In this document: positions 1 through 9,679 of the stretch, piece after piece
Numbering within the stretch: position 1 is the first letter of the stretch
Layout of the letters: each line of letters opens with the position of its first letter
Assembly (NCBI GenBank): GCA_036925085.1
Contig: JAUPFP010000013.1
Span: 2,047,001 to 2,111,000, forward strand
Source: Brachycybe producta
Lineage: Eukaryota; Arthropoda; Diplopoda; Playtdesmida; Andrognathidae
DNA: 64,000 nt
Direction: 5' to 3'
The notes under the pieces: model-generated
The model's database searches: none
Told to the model about the DNA's origin: nothing
The model's input: the letters and a program-made list of their open reading frames with translations, nothing else
Made by a program: the position numbers and the translations under genes

Positions 1-70
1 GAACCGAATGTAAGGCCTCGGCGTAAACTTGTACGGAATCGTACAGATAAACGGCAGAAGCTCCGACGTG
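1..70 (-). CDS. Receptor guanylate cyclase-like gene, exon 6 (partial, runs off the left edge)
   Basis: Begins after acceptor TTTATTTCAG (71-72 are the AG) in phase 0 and encodes 23 codons plus one base: HVGASAVYLYDSVQVYAEAL then HSV. The A-x-YLYD-x-V-x-x-YA-x-AL motif is a hallmark of the C-terminal half of ANF-receptor domains, especially arthropod Gyc76C-type receptors. The exon continues beyond the window. The membrane anchor, kinase homology domain and cyclase domain are expected further left. Confidence 0.88.
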
Positions 71-1552
71 CTGAAATAAATCAATATACAACTTGAACCA
101 AGTTGTTTATAAGCAGCAACTACACACATCGGCAAGTGAAGAGAACAATAGACTAGAACTCTAATTAATCGGCGTTTCAGACAAAACATCAATAAGAAAG
201 TGAAAGTGTTGCAGTGTATTTTAATAAACAGATTTTGTTAATGCTACTTCTGAAATAGTTCACGTTCACTTTTTACATGTAGAAATTATTAAAGCCAAAG
301 CGTTTATGCAAACAGCAATTCAAAAATATGCAAATTGTTTTTAAAAATAGTTCATTTTTATGAAAATGAAAATGCAAAACCAAAACAGTTCCAGGTGATT
401 TTTTATGCATAAATGCCCCTCAAACTCTGAGCGGAAAAACCACTTAATGTGATACTGAAAAGACTGGAATATTTTTTCGTGTTAACCATATTTTGTGTTA
501 AAAGAAATAAGTTCGAAAAAGTACTTTATAATATTTTTATGTTATTACAATACGAATATCAAAAACTTTCAACTTGGTTCTGACTACTGCTTTTTTTAAT
601 AAAAATCAGTAATTTTGAATTGCGTATTTTACATATATTATATGGTGTGTTTGTGCATGTATCTAATAATATACAGTATATTTAATCAAGATAAAAAAAA
701 GAAAGGCAAATTTGAATTTTTCAAATTCGCTTTTTGGCCACTGTTTACCTCAAAGCGAAATTGGAAACAATGTTTTTCCTTTTTTTTTGTTTTAAAATAA
801 ATTTTTCTCTTTTTCAATAAGTTTCTTTGTTTTAACGAATATTTTCGTCTTGTTCGTTTCGTGTTAAATGAGTTAAAACATACGAAAAACCTTATACTGT
901 TAGATGGCATCGAAAACATTACGTGTTATCCGATATATTGTGTTATCCGTTTTCATGTTAAACGGTTTTACTGTATACTGCCTTTCAGTTTTGGAAACTA
1001 GAAGGGAAGCTCAATCACTCAGGGTATTTTCATGTTGACATCTTTTTGAAAGATGAAAGATAAGCTTTTTACGTGAACTTGAAAAGGACCCAATTTTAAA
1101 CAGACGTCGCATAGCAGACGATATATTTTAAAATTCATTTTATAAATAATTTTGAAAGATAACAACATAAAAATATCCTTAAGTGTGTTTTAGAAACTAG
1201 AATGATAGCTCATTGAGCTTAAGATTCTTTTCATCTTGACCCTGAATAACAGAATAAATAAGAATTTGGAAATCAACTAGTCATAAACCTTCTTAAAGAA
1301 ATCATTTGTAGAATTTCTTTCTGAGGAAAAAAAGCATTTTTTTTTTTTAGAAAAATAAGTGAAATTATGTGATTTAATGCAAATTTTGAAAGATTTGTTA
1401 ATTTGGATTTGCTTATAACGTATGTGAAATAATCGGTTCAATTATTATTGCACATATGTTAAAAGCAAACTTTTAACCTTAAAAAATAATATTGAACAAT
1501 TAAGTAACTTGAAACACAAAGATAACGAAAAAGTAGAAAAAGGTTTCTGTAC
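71..1552 (-). other. Intron 5 of the receptor gene
   Basis: A 1482-bp AT-rich intron with GTACAG donor and CAG acceptor. About 870-976 resembles one end of a pogo-like MITE (see separate entry). About 990-1230 carries parts of the dispersed repeat with the motif TATCTTTCAAAATAAACTTT. The rest (roughly 80-860) shows nothing I recognise. Confidence 0.75.
870..976. repeat. Terminal part of a pogo-like MITE family (ACGGATAACACG/AAACCGTTTAA)
   Basis: Contains CGTGTTATCCG twice and ends AAACGGTTTTACTGTA. The same motifs, in the opposite orientation, occur at 28258-28330, and parts recur near 56150-56180 and 61697-61720. Ends of the form TACAGTxxAACCGTTTAA resemble pogo/Tigger-type terminal repeats; classification is inferred. 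Confidence 0.45.
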
Positions 1553-1746
1553 CTTCCGATAACTCTTAAAGACGCCGACGCCGGCAACATCGTCAAAGGA
1601 AAAAGGATATTTCTGATTGTATTCACGAATACGTTGAACAAAATCCGAAAAGTTGGAAGAGACTGGAGGAGTTGGAGCAACGACCAAAACGGAACGTGCT
1701 GTCTCGAAATATTCGTCCTTGTTCTCTTGTAATTCGGGATATTCAC
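1553..1746 (-). CDS. Receptor guanylate cyclase-like gene, exon 5
   Basis: 194 nt, residues 338-401 after a split glycine codon. It includes a VLVVAPTPPVSSNFSDFV motif (family pattern L-x-x-x-P-x-x-P-V-S) and an FSFDDVAGVGVFKSYRK tail. The acceptor is GTTAG|GTG and the donor AAG|GTACAG, phase 0. The exon lacks an in-frame ATG and only makes sense as an internal exon. Confidence 0.9.
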
Positions 1747-2115
1747 CTAACTCTTATTTCAGAATAAAGAAAAAATGAAAAAATTACTATCGACAAATTG
1801 GATATATATCGATTATCGAAAAAAAATAATTTCACGACAAAAGGTAACTACGAGCTTGTAGAATACTGAACACTGAAAAATAAGAAAAATTTTAAAATGT
1901 GCCTGAAACTAGAAAAGGAATGGAATCACATATAATTTTCAAAATAAACTTGTTGTGGTGGTATTTAAATGACCAAGTTTTTAGTTTTTGAACGTTATTA
2001 ACTTATTAGGCTTCTTTTTTTAAAAAAAAAATTAGCAAGTCAAATAAAGAACGAAAATTGAACGCGAGTGCGTGTGCAGTAAAACGATTTTAAGTGAATT
2101 GACTTTCAGAAAACT

Positions 2116-2313
2116 TCTGGGTACACGGACCACTTTTCGACTGCAAAATAAAGTTGGGGTTGTCTCCAAAACCAAACAACACTTCAGCTATTGGCATACT
2201 GACATACTGTATTTGGAACACATTCCAACCACCGCAGTGGACTCAAAATAATCCTTTTTAGCGACAACATGACTTCATTTTGCAGTTGAAAAGTGGTCCG
2301 TATGCCCAAGAGC
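2116..2313. mobile_element. Foldback MITE in intron 4
   Basis: Inverted ends: GGGTACACGGACCACTTTTC on the left and, inverted on the right, GGGCATACGGACCACTTTTC, continuing through CTGCAAAAT on both sides. Length about 200 bp, no coding capacity. Family unknown. Confidence 0.75.
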
Positions 2314-2994
2314 CTTATTTGAAACTAGAAGAAGGCAAATAAAAAAATTCAAAAAACTGATACAGGTTCTTTTAAAATAAACTTTTTACATTTTATAATT
2401 TTTATTTTGCATTAAACTAGAAAGAACTGTACTTTTAAAAAAAAATCCTATAAAAAGTTTACTTTCAAAGATATCGTCATAAAAATACCCTTTGCACCTA
2501 GATATAAATCATAACTAATTAATTAATGGAAGTTATTGTGGAATTTTATACCTTGACATTAATGCGTTAAGGTTCATTTCATTCTGAAGAGTATCAACTT
2601 AGAAAAAGTGCCACGTTAATTATTTGAAAAAAATTATGAAAATGATTTAAAATAATTATTTAAAAAAATCTATTGCATCTTCTATAATGAGAATAAAGTT
2701 TGGTGAAAAAAAAAACCACAAGTCAAGTGGCATCGAAATACTGTTGAACGCTAAACGCGAAATGCTGCAAAACTGTTGCACGTATGTCTTATGCCAATTG
2801 AAACAAGTGTTCCATTTTTTTGCGTCATTGTGAAAGCTGGACAAAAAGTCAATCGTGTGAACAAAGCATAATTTTTTTTTTTAACTAATACCAAGTTTAT
2901 GAAGTCATTTTGAAAAATAGTTCGGCTTCAAGACTAACTAATATAAGTTAAAAGGAATGGAGGTTAGTTAAAAGAAATAAGGGTCAATTTACAG

Positions 2995-3299
2995 TATACA
3001 GGCACGTAACATCTACGGGATGCGCAAGATACGAGCCCGAGAAAAAAACCTTTCTATTTATATATTCACGTGGTGGGAATACAGGAACGAGACTGGAGAA
3101 AGACTTTAAAACGACTTGTGACATCGAGTATAGATTACATAACAAATGAGAACGGGATGAAAACTGGAAAGAGATTCCAAAAAAATATCGTTGGCAACGA
3201 TAGTTTGTGCGATAAAAACAGTTCAATTGAATGCCAGTCAACAATATTTTGGCTCGGGCTCGTGTCGTGCTCATTCCATAGTCGTTACGTACATGTATA
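2995..3299. mobile_element. Foldback MITE in intron 4
   Basis: The left end TATACAGGCACGTAAC and the inverted right end TATACATGTACGTAAC match, and the arms continue imperfectly to ACGAGCCCGAG on both sides (about 50 bp). About 305 bp, inserted between exons 4 and 5. Possible TA target duplication. Confidence 0.7.
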
Positions 3300-3433
3300 A
3301 ATGGACCATAAAGTTGAAATTCAATTACATCAAAGATATTGAAATAACATTTTTAAATTGTAATTTAAGTCATGAATTAAAAAAAAAACTCAACGATTCA
3401 AACAGTAATTATTAAATAAAAAGATTCGTTTAC

Positions 3434-3580
3434 CCCAAATATAACGATACGTTTCTTTGGCAATATATTCTTCGAGATCGACGTATATCACAATGTAATC
3501 TCCGTGTTCGAGCAGATTCTTCTTTTGTAACGCCCTCATCATCCGTATTAAAAACTTTGGCGCACCGAGAAAGATGTAAA
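3434..3580 (-). CDS. Receptor guanylate cyclase-like gene, exon 4
   Basis: 147 nt, phase 1 at both ends; encodes residues 289-336 (YIFLGAPKFLIRMMRALQKK, then GDYIVIYVDLEEY). The LG...LIRMM...GDY-x-V-x-x-D pattern is the second-lobe Rossmann-like segment of receptor guanylate cyclases. The acceptor follows a poly-T tract and reads TTAAAG|TTT; the donor is TGGG|GTAAAC. The intron to exon 3 is only 109 bp. Confidence 0.9.
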
Positions 3581-3689
3581 CTTTAACAGAAGAAGATGAA
3601 AAAAAAAAAAAAAAAAGAACGCAAAAACTTGAATCATCAAAACAAGAACAAAAAATTAGAAAAAAAAACAAAATCCCGACTTCAGAAAC

Positions 3690-3945
3690 CTCTCGTGTTT
3701 TTGCATGTTGCTTCGACAAGATTGACGAAGGTCATACTATCACAGCATTCCTTTCCGTTTTCACAGCATAGAGAGTTATCGGTGAAATGTCTTACTTCAT
3801 TGACCGATACGTTGTTTGCTTTTGCAACTGCCTGCAACCTGTGAGCTACTGGTTTCCATCGGTTGTTTTTCACGTTATCCTCGTAGATGATCGTAAATTT
3901 CTTCCATCGATGGTATTTGAGCAAAGTAATAACTGATTTTAATAC
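3690..3945 (-). CDS. Receptor guanylate cyclase-like gene, exon 3
   Basis: Encodes residues 203-287 plus one base of the next codon (256 nt). It starts VLKSVITLLKYHRWKKFTII, the conserved beta-strand/helix pair of ANF-receptor domains (usually KSV-x-x-LLK-x-F-x-W-x-x-F). It contains a cysteine-rich loop CCENGKECC not typical of the family and a glycosylation sequon NVS near residue 247. It ends EATCKNTR before a phase-1 donor AGAG|GTTTCT. The acceptor is preceded by a long pyrimidine tract. The splice to exon 4 restores R-V-Y-I-F-L-G, matching the family strand that reads roughly R-x-Y-x-x-LG. Confidence 0.9.
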
Positions 3946-4004
3946 CTTTTTAAGGAAAAAAAAAACAAAACAAAACAAAAATATAAAAACATACTAGTGT
4001 TTGA

Positions 4005-4159
4005 GGCTATTCTTTCGATTAGCAGCTGTTTATAACTTCTATGCAGGAGATTGTGTAGCTTTTCGCCTTATTTCACGCCTTTGATGCAACTTATACTGTA
4101 TAAATCCACTACAGCCTTAGATTAGAGGCTATACGTGACTGTTAATCGAAAGAATAGCC
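4005..4159. mobile_element. Short foldback element in intron 2
   Basis: Nearly perfect 18-bp inverted ends: GGCTATTCTTTCGATTAG at 4005 and its complement ending at 4159. It makes up about 40% of the 378-bp intron between exons 2 and 3. Confidence 0.65.
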
Positions 4160-4323
4160 ATGTTTGAAAAGTGACACGTAGCCTTCTCTTCGAAAATCAA
4201 AAAGACGGCCTACTGAACATATAATCAAAATAAAAAAGCCACATTTGCTCTACACTCTTAACACTGAATGAAGGTTAAAAAAAAACATAGAAAAAGTGAC
4301 ATAACAAAAGACGAAATATCAAC

Positions 4324-4398
4324 CTGAGCATCTGGAGGGTTGATCCTTGCAAATGTCGGGAATAATGCCTTGTCTGAAACGGTCGAATCGACGCATTT
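4324..4398 (-). CDS. Receptor guanylate cyclase-like gene, exon 2
   Basis: A 75-nt exon of 25 codons that reads KCVDSTVSDKALFPTFARIN and then PPDAQ. This is the strongly conserved segment following the N-terminal lobe of ANF-receptor domains (S-x-K-x-x-FPTFAR-x-x-PP). It is too short to show as an isolated frame and was found by reading the minus strand between exons. The acceptor AG lies at 4399-4400 and the donor GT at 4322-4323. Both junctions are phase 0 and join cleanly to exon 1 (SY|KC) and exon 3 (AQ|VLK). Cys179 is the likely disulfide partner of Cys160 in exon 1. It is separated from exon 1 by the 57.9-kb intron. Confidence 0.9.
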
Positions 4399-4910
4399 CT
4401 GTAACGAAAAAAAAGTAATTAAAAATCTTCGTCGGTTGCAAAAAAAATATTAAAAGTAATGAACATTAATTTCAAATAAAAATAATTACTTTATTCATTT
4501 TCAATATCAGCCTTAATTTTGGTTGCTCAAGTACGTATAAAACATCTTATATTTTCTAACTTTAGAACATACTAACAAATAATACTAAATAATGAAGAAA
4601 TTAATGATTTTTTAAAATCAATTGATTTAAATCGCGAATTATAAACTAAATTAGCAACTACGATAGTGGTTGAATATAGAGACCTACATAAAGCCCATGG
4701 GCTGGGCTTGGATCGGCACTTTTATGTTAAAGGTCCATGAGCCTGGTGGGCTTCGTGGGCCGGGCCGGGCCGGGCCGGGTGGCCTTGATCCAGTATAAAG
4801 TCTGACTAGAAAACCTCGTATAAGTATAGGCATGGCCATTCAAAGAATTGCAAGCAAGAACTGATGCATATTTTAGGCCCTCTTTTTCCAAATTTGGACA
4901 ATCGAACACT

Positions 4911-5176
4911 CTTCCGGCACAGAATAAGGAGAAGTACAGAAGGGAAAATCTCGTGCGGCGCCTTTGAAGTTGCTGTGACAGAATTTCATGACCTTGGACT
5001 GAAAGCCTCTCTTATTTTAACCGGTTACTTGATAGCCGCCATTTTGGGATGTATACTGAGTATGTGAAATTAATACATTTCACTGCGCGGCGGCGCCGCA
5101 CATGCGCAGAAACCTTCTGTCACAAGTTAATTGCTCAGTTTCCCTTCTGTTGTTCTCCTTATTCTATGCTTCCGGC
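4911..5176. mobile_element. Nested foldback element
   Basis: Arms of about 35 bp: TTCCGGCACAGAATAAGGAG at 4912 and the inverted CTCCTTATTCTATGCTTCCGG ending near 5176, with further inverted pairing of TGTGACAGAA/TTCTGTCACA inside. Boundaries approximate. Confidence 0.6.
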
Positions 5177-5195
5177 AAATAGTTCTGTAAGAAGC

Positions 5196-5657
5196 AAGTG
5201 GGCGCCGCACAATTAAAAGGTATCTTCCTCCTTCATTTCCGTTATGAAGGGAAGGTGATTGGTTAAAAGAGCAGCCGAGGGCGCATCAGCGCCATCTATT
5301 GATCGCAAGTGGAAAGAGCCATCTCGCTATCTTATATATCAACTCTTTATTATACTTTCGTGAAGTGGCATTCTGGCTGGTTACGATGATGCTAATTCCT
5401 TTATATCTGTATGCTCCCAAAGATTAGGGGTTACGCCGCATATATTTTCGAATTTTTTTCTGTTTATTATGGGGGACTGTTAAAAGGGTTAGGTTAGGAT
5501 ATTTTTACTTTTATTTTTATTCTTATTTTAATTTTAGTTTTTAGGCGACTTTTTATGACTCCTATGATAAACCCTAGGCTGTTCTTTTAAACAAGCACCT
5601 TCCCTCCATAACGGAAATGAAGGAGGAAGATAACTTTTAACCATGTGGCGCCCACTT
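5196..5657. mobile_element. Foldback MITE with about 85-bp arms
   Basis: The left arm starts AAGTGGGCGCC and the right arm ends GGCGCCCACTT. Both arms contain TATCTTCCTCCTTCATTTCC and AGGGAAGGTG in inverted orientation. About 460 bp, no coding frame, nested in the 4679-6046 element. Confidence 0.75.
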
Positions 5658-5727
5658 CCCTGTGTTCTGTGTTAGGACGATTTCAATTTGATGATGATGT
5701 CTAAACTTTGTCTAAATGACATTTTAA

Positions 5728-5930
5728 ATGGCATTTAGAAATTGGGACGAACACAAATTGGCTCCGCCCTTTTTATGACGAACACAACGTCTAATTGGCT
5801 AGTTACATAGTCTGACGTCACATGCTCCGCCCTTTTCAACGTCGAACCACACAACAAACCAATTTTTAGTTGCCGGTCGTCATAAAAGGGCGGAGCCAAC
5901 TTGTGTTCGTCCCGATTTCTAAATGCCTGT
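5728..5930. mobile_element. MITE of the GGCTCCGCCC family, copy 1
   Basis: Arms of about 45 bp: GGCATTTAGAAATTGGGACG on the left and its inverted counterpart ending GATTTCTAAATGCCTG on the right, then TTGGCTCCGCCC and CGTCATAA on both sides. The core shares TAGTCTGACGTCACATGCTC with the copy at 8654-8858 and loosely with 42986-43211. No clean target duplication seen. Confidence 0.75.
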
Positions 5931-6059
5931 TTTGTGATCGGGAATTACCCCTTTGCCAGATCGCTCTCGAGCTGATTGCAGATGTAATGAATTGAATTGA
6001 ATTATGAGCTGGGCTGGGCTCCAAATTTTTACACAATGTAGGTCTCTAGTTGAATATAC

Positions 6060-8219
6060 GAAAAGTACATTTAAATATCTTTCAAACTAGACTTTTATAG
6101 GCATTTATGCCAGTTTGAAATTAATTTTTAACCTTACCCAATCAAACTATGAAAAGTTTACGGGTATTTTTAATAATATCGTCACGTCTACCTGCTATAT
6201 TCTACAGACGTTTCCAATAAGTTTACATTACATACAAAAATACAGCACGTATTATGACGTCACGTTCAAAAACATCTGTTCAGCCATGGTGTAGCTTACA
6301 AAAATACAGCACGTGCTATGACATTTTGTGCCACACAATGCCCATTTATGACACGCGTAAATTGAAACACATTTACCAAATTAGGACATCACGAGCAATA
6401 ATCTAGTAAATGCAGTAATATTATGACATCATGAGCAACCATATAGCACACATATGACATCAAGTAGCGCAACAATACAGCCATACAATGTCACAGTTTA
6501 CGATGTGACATACAAAATAAAGTCACAAGCAACAAAATGTCACTTTATGATGTGACATTTCTTCGTATAATGAATTAATGATGCACACCTTAAATATATT
6601 TATTCTGATGTTATTCTAGAAAACAGCCATATCATGACCGAACTTGCTGTTAAGTCTATATTAAAATAATTAACAGCGAGCAATAGATTCACCTGGTGGA
6701 AATAATTTTAAAATGACCACTGGTCATTTTGATCAAGCCCTATATATCTATCTCCATCATGATGTTAATAATATACCACTATTAGTCTATTAGCCTAAAA
6801 TACGAATTCCAATTATCTGTTCATTGAAACCCGTCAACAAAAAAAACGTGACTAGGCCAGGCCCATAGTCGGTTAAATGCCTCAGGGCAAAAACACATTC
6901 CCACCTGGCATTGTCTAGTTTAGTTTCAATTTTTTTAAAAAAAAAATGCAACACCGCAACCCATTAGCAACAACAACAACAACAACAAGAAAAATATTTA
7001 GAAGGCAACGCCCACTTTCTATTTTTAACTCGGGCCGTTTTTTTTTGTTTGTTTCAGGTTGTAGTAACAGTAATTTGTCCTGAGAAAGGACATTTGGATT
7101 TATAACAACCCCCCCTCCCCCCCCCAAAAAAGGAAAGAAATGCAGTGAAAGTCTTTTCCCCATTGTTATATTACTTCACATACAATATAAATAAAATAGT
7201 AGGAGGCTGGTAAACCTGGCACCTACATGTATAATAGGTCCTGAACAAAGAGAAAAAAAAAAGGTGGACCTACTAGGTGAATTCTTGTGGCACAGTTTGC
7301 AACAAGTTCAAGGTGGAACGTAAAAAGTGTGTTAAAAGACATTGACCAAGGGCATCGAAAAAACTAAGAATCATTCTCAAAATTTAATAAAAAAAAATCT
7401 TAGAATAAGACGCTAATTACAAAAAAAAAATTAATCCACATATTATTCAGTTAGGCAACGTTTCCCTTTGACGAAAATGAGGTTTAAAACGCGTTTTAAA
7501 CAGGAAAATGCGCATAAAGTAGTAGTTTCATTGTAACGTTAAATAATTTCAACTAGTTGAAGCTGGTTTTAGGGCGATTGATTGTGCTTCTACCGTTTCA
7601 CCCTTATTTTTGTCAAGTTTAAACAAGTTCTATACAGAAATATGTAAAATTATGAAACTTTATGCAAAGGTTGCAAAAATTATGCGTTTTAAATTTAGAT
7701 TAAACTGCACAATTGATGTCATAGTGGAGCCCAAAAGGACAATGCAACAGTAAATATGCATTTTGTGCATTTTATGCAAACGTTTGGGCCTTACGGATGT
7801 TAAATCAATGTAATTCATGGTCTTTTGGTGCAGACAAAAAATCCCTCCAATTTGTACACAAGTTCAGAGAAATGTTTTTTCTTGCCAAAAAGTTTGTCCA
7901 GTTTCATGATTTCACAATTCTTGTACCATGTACAGTGTAATTAAAAACAGGAAAACAGTTGTATATTTAGAAATGTGTGTGAAATTAAACAACATGACAA
8001 CTATATACAGTGTATATAAAAAATTTAAGCAACATGTTTCATATTAAAATCTAATTAAAGTCCATGAAAAACAGTGTTAAAAATATATTCTGGACAACAT
8101 ATTCAAAAATAAACCTTCTAATGATAATTTAATCTGGCAATGTTTTCTTTTTTGCACAATTAGTAAAAAAATAAGATTACAAAATAAAATAATTATTTCT
8201 AAATATTATATACATAATA
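6060..8219. other. Intronic sequence without recognised gene
   Basis: AT-rich. About 6230-6560 contains repeated TATGACATCA and ACAAAAATACAGCACGT motifs, and a short palindrome AAAATGACCACTGGTCATTT lies at 6711-6731. Short C and A runs occur near 7110. Nothing else recognised. Confidence 0.6.
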
Positions 8220-8561
8220 TCCCAGGTCTGTGTCTCTGTGTGAGTGCCTTTCTATCTATCATTCTTCTTTCTGGGATAACGCTGTGCAACCATTGAAGCA
8301 CGTCGGAATTTATATAAATTTGAATAAATGAACAGCTTTTTTTTTCTCAAGGTCAACTATATGTTGCACCCTTCCCATCCAAGAACCCAATGATAATGAT
8401 AATTAAATTGGAGAGGGGGAAGAGAGAAACGTGGAGGGAGGAAAAAAGGGGGCAGGGTGACTGAAATTGAAATGAAAGGAGTAAAAAAGGAACAAACGAC
8501 GCGCATGCGCACAATTGCCTGTGAATTTTGATCCCGTCATTTGTGACGATTTACCCACTAG
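8220..8561 (+). mobile_element. Non-autonomous Helitron, copy H1
   Basis: Starts TCCCAGGTCTGTG after host A (8219) and ends ACCCACTAG before host T (8562), i.e. the 5'-TC...CTAG-3' ends and A^T insertion site of Helitrons. A degenerate hairpin CCCGTCA...TGACGAT lies just before the 3' end. The interior has a purine-rich GGAGGGAAA tract. It is the only copy in the plus orientation. Confidence 0.8.
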
Positions 8562-8653
8562 TATAATAATATAACTACAAAAATAAGTTAAGTTTCTAAG
8601 AAACTTACAATATCATTTCAAGAAAATAGTTAGTTAGTGGTGATCAATTTGCC

Positions 8654-8858
8654 ACAGGCAGTTAGAGATTGGGGAGAACTTCAGTTGGCTCCGCCCTTGT
8701 TATGACGAACGCAACTTCTAATTGGCTGGTTATGTAGTCTGACGTGCCATGCTCCGCCCTTTTCAACGTCGAACCACACAACAAACCAATTAGAAGTTGC
8801 CGGTCGTCATAACAAGGGCAGAGCCAACTGAAGTTCTCACCGATTTCTAACTGCCTGT
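8654..8858. mobile_element. MITE of the GGCTCCGCCC family, copy 2, with 9-bp target duplication
   Basis: Ends ACAGGCAGTTAGAGAT and ATTTCTAACTGCCTGT, then AGTTGGCTCCGCCC and TTATGACG on both arms (about 50 bp each). CAATTTGCC flanks it at 8645-8653 and 8859-8867, a perfect 9-bp duplication. Long arms with 9-bp duplications are characteristic of Mutator-like (MULE) elements; no transposase inside. Confidence 0.85.
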
Positions 8859-9324
8859 CAATTTGCCTGCTTTGATTCTGTTTTAGTTCTGCATGGCTCT
8901 GGTCACGTCTGGTGTGTGACATTATATTGGCGCTAATTTAGCGCCAGGACATAACCAAAATTATACTTAATACTCTTCATAGACCAACTATAAGAAGTTT
9001 TAAATTTAGCTTTATTTTTTTAGCAACGTTTTTTTTTAATACGGGAGGGGTTAGTTTACAAGTTGGATTTAATCTTGTCATCATCCCAACCTAACAGATT
9101 TTTTCATGAGTTCTTTTTTTCATTGATTTCTCCCTAGAATGTGCAAAAAAAATCTCAAAAACTCGTAGAAACAAATTTCCAATACCGCTATTTAATATAC
9201 AGGGTGTATTTTAAGTTCTTAAGTTACTTTCTGTTTTAAAAATTAACTTTTATTTTATTTTTAAGGTCGTTTTGTAAAGTTGACCTATTTGGCCTTTCAG
9301 AGACAAAATTAAGAAAATCTTGAA

Positions 9325-9500
9325 AGTGCATTAGAAATTAGGAAAGTAGCTAAATCACTTAAGAGTATTTCCATGTTGACACTTTTCAAAATAAGTTTCT
9401 TCTGTGAGTGCTGTGTCTCAAAAGTTCATTTTCAAAGATACCAACAGGAAAATACTGTTTATAAGTGATTCAACCACAGTTCTTGTTTCTAATACACATT
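9325..9500. repeat. Dispersed repeat family A (CACTTAAG...TATCTTTCAAAATAAACTTTTT)
   Basis: Recurring phrases are AAACTAGAAxxGxAGCTCAATCAC, CTTAAGAGTATTTTxATGTTG and TCTTTCAAAATAAACTTTTT, often in inverted pairs. Other copies or pieces are near 990-1230, 2340-2500, 22370-22460, 35525-35790 and 61485-61670. Probably a decayed foldback transposon. Confidence 0.6.
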
Positions 9501-9511
9501 CAATTTCTTCT

Positions 9512-9672
9512 TAAGGAAAAATCATACACGCTGAAAAACCACCAGAAAATAGAATTAGAAACAAACTTTTTGTGTCCATTTGTACTCAAAAGATATATTA
9601 CGCTTCTGGTAAATGCCTTACAAAGTTAATTTCGGTGGAATTCTTTCAGCGTGTGTGACTTTTCCTTTTAGT
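9512..9672. mobile_element. MITE family B, copy 1
   Basis: A copy of the element at 61799-61940. They share CTGAAAAACCA(C/T)CAGAAAAT, AGAATTAGAAA and AAATGCCTTACAAAGT, with inverted ends resembling AATCACACGCGCTGAA / TTCAGTGTGCGATT. A deleted version is at about 35560-35635. Confidence 0.65.
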
Positions 9673-9679
9673 ACTGCTC

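Larger units (their letters stand above)
4679..6046. mobile_element. Composite TIR transposon with nested MITEs and 9-bp target duplication
   Basis: Begins GAGACCTACAT and ends ATGTAGGTCTC. It is flanked by TTGAATATA at 4670-4678 and at 6050-6058 (a 3-nt spacer on the right). Just inside the ends are GGGCTGGGC/GCCCAGCCC motifs in inverted orientation and a GGGCC minisatellite (about 4756-4782). No transposase frame. The interior is filled by three other foldbacks (4911-5176, 5196-5657, 5728-5930), so the original element may have been only a few hundred bases. A 9-bp duplication suggests a MULE-type transposase (inference). Confidence 0.65.

Noticed and set aside
3070..3300. Small plus-strand protein near the exons
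   Set aside because: Covers the 2995-3299 foldback element within intron 4.
4727..4909. Possible CpG-like G/C island from GGGCC repeats
   Set aside because: A short GGGCC minisatellite inside a transposon; not near the gene's start.
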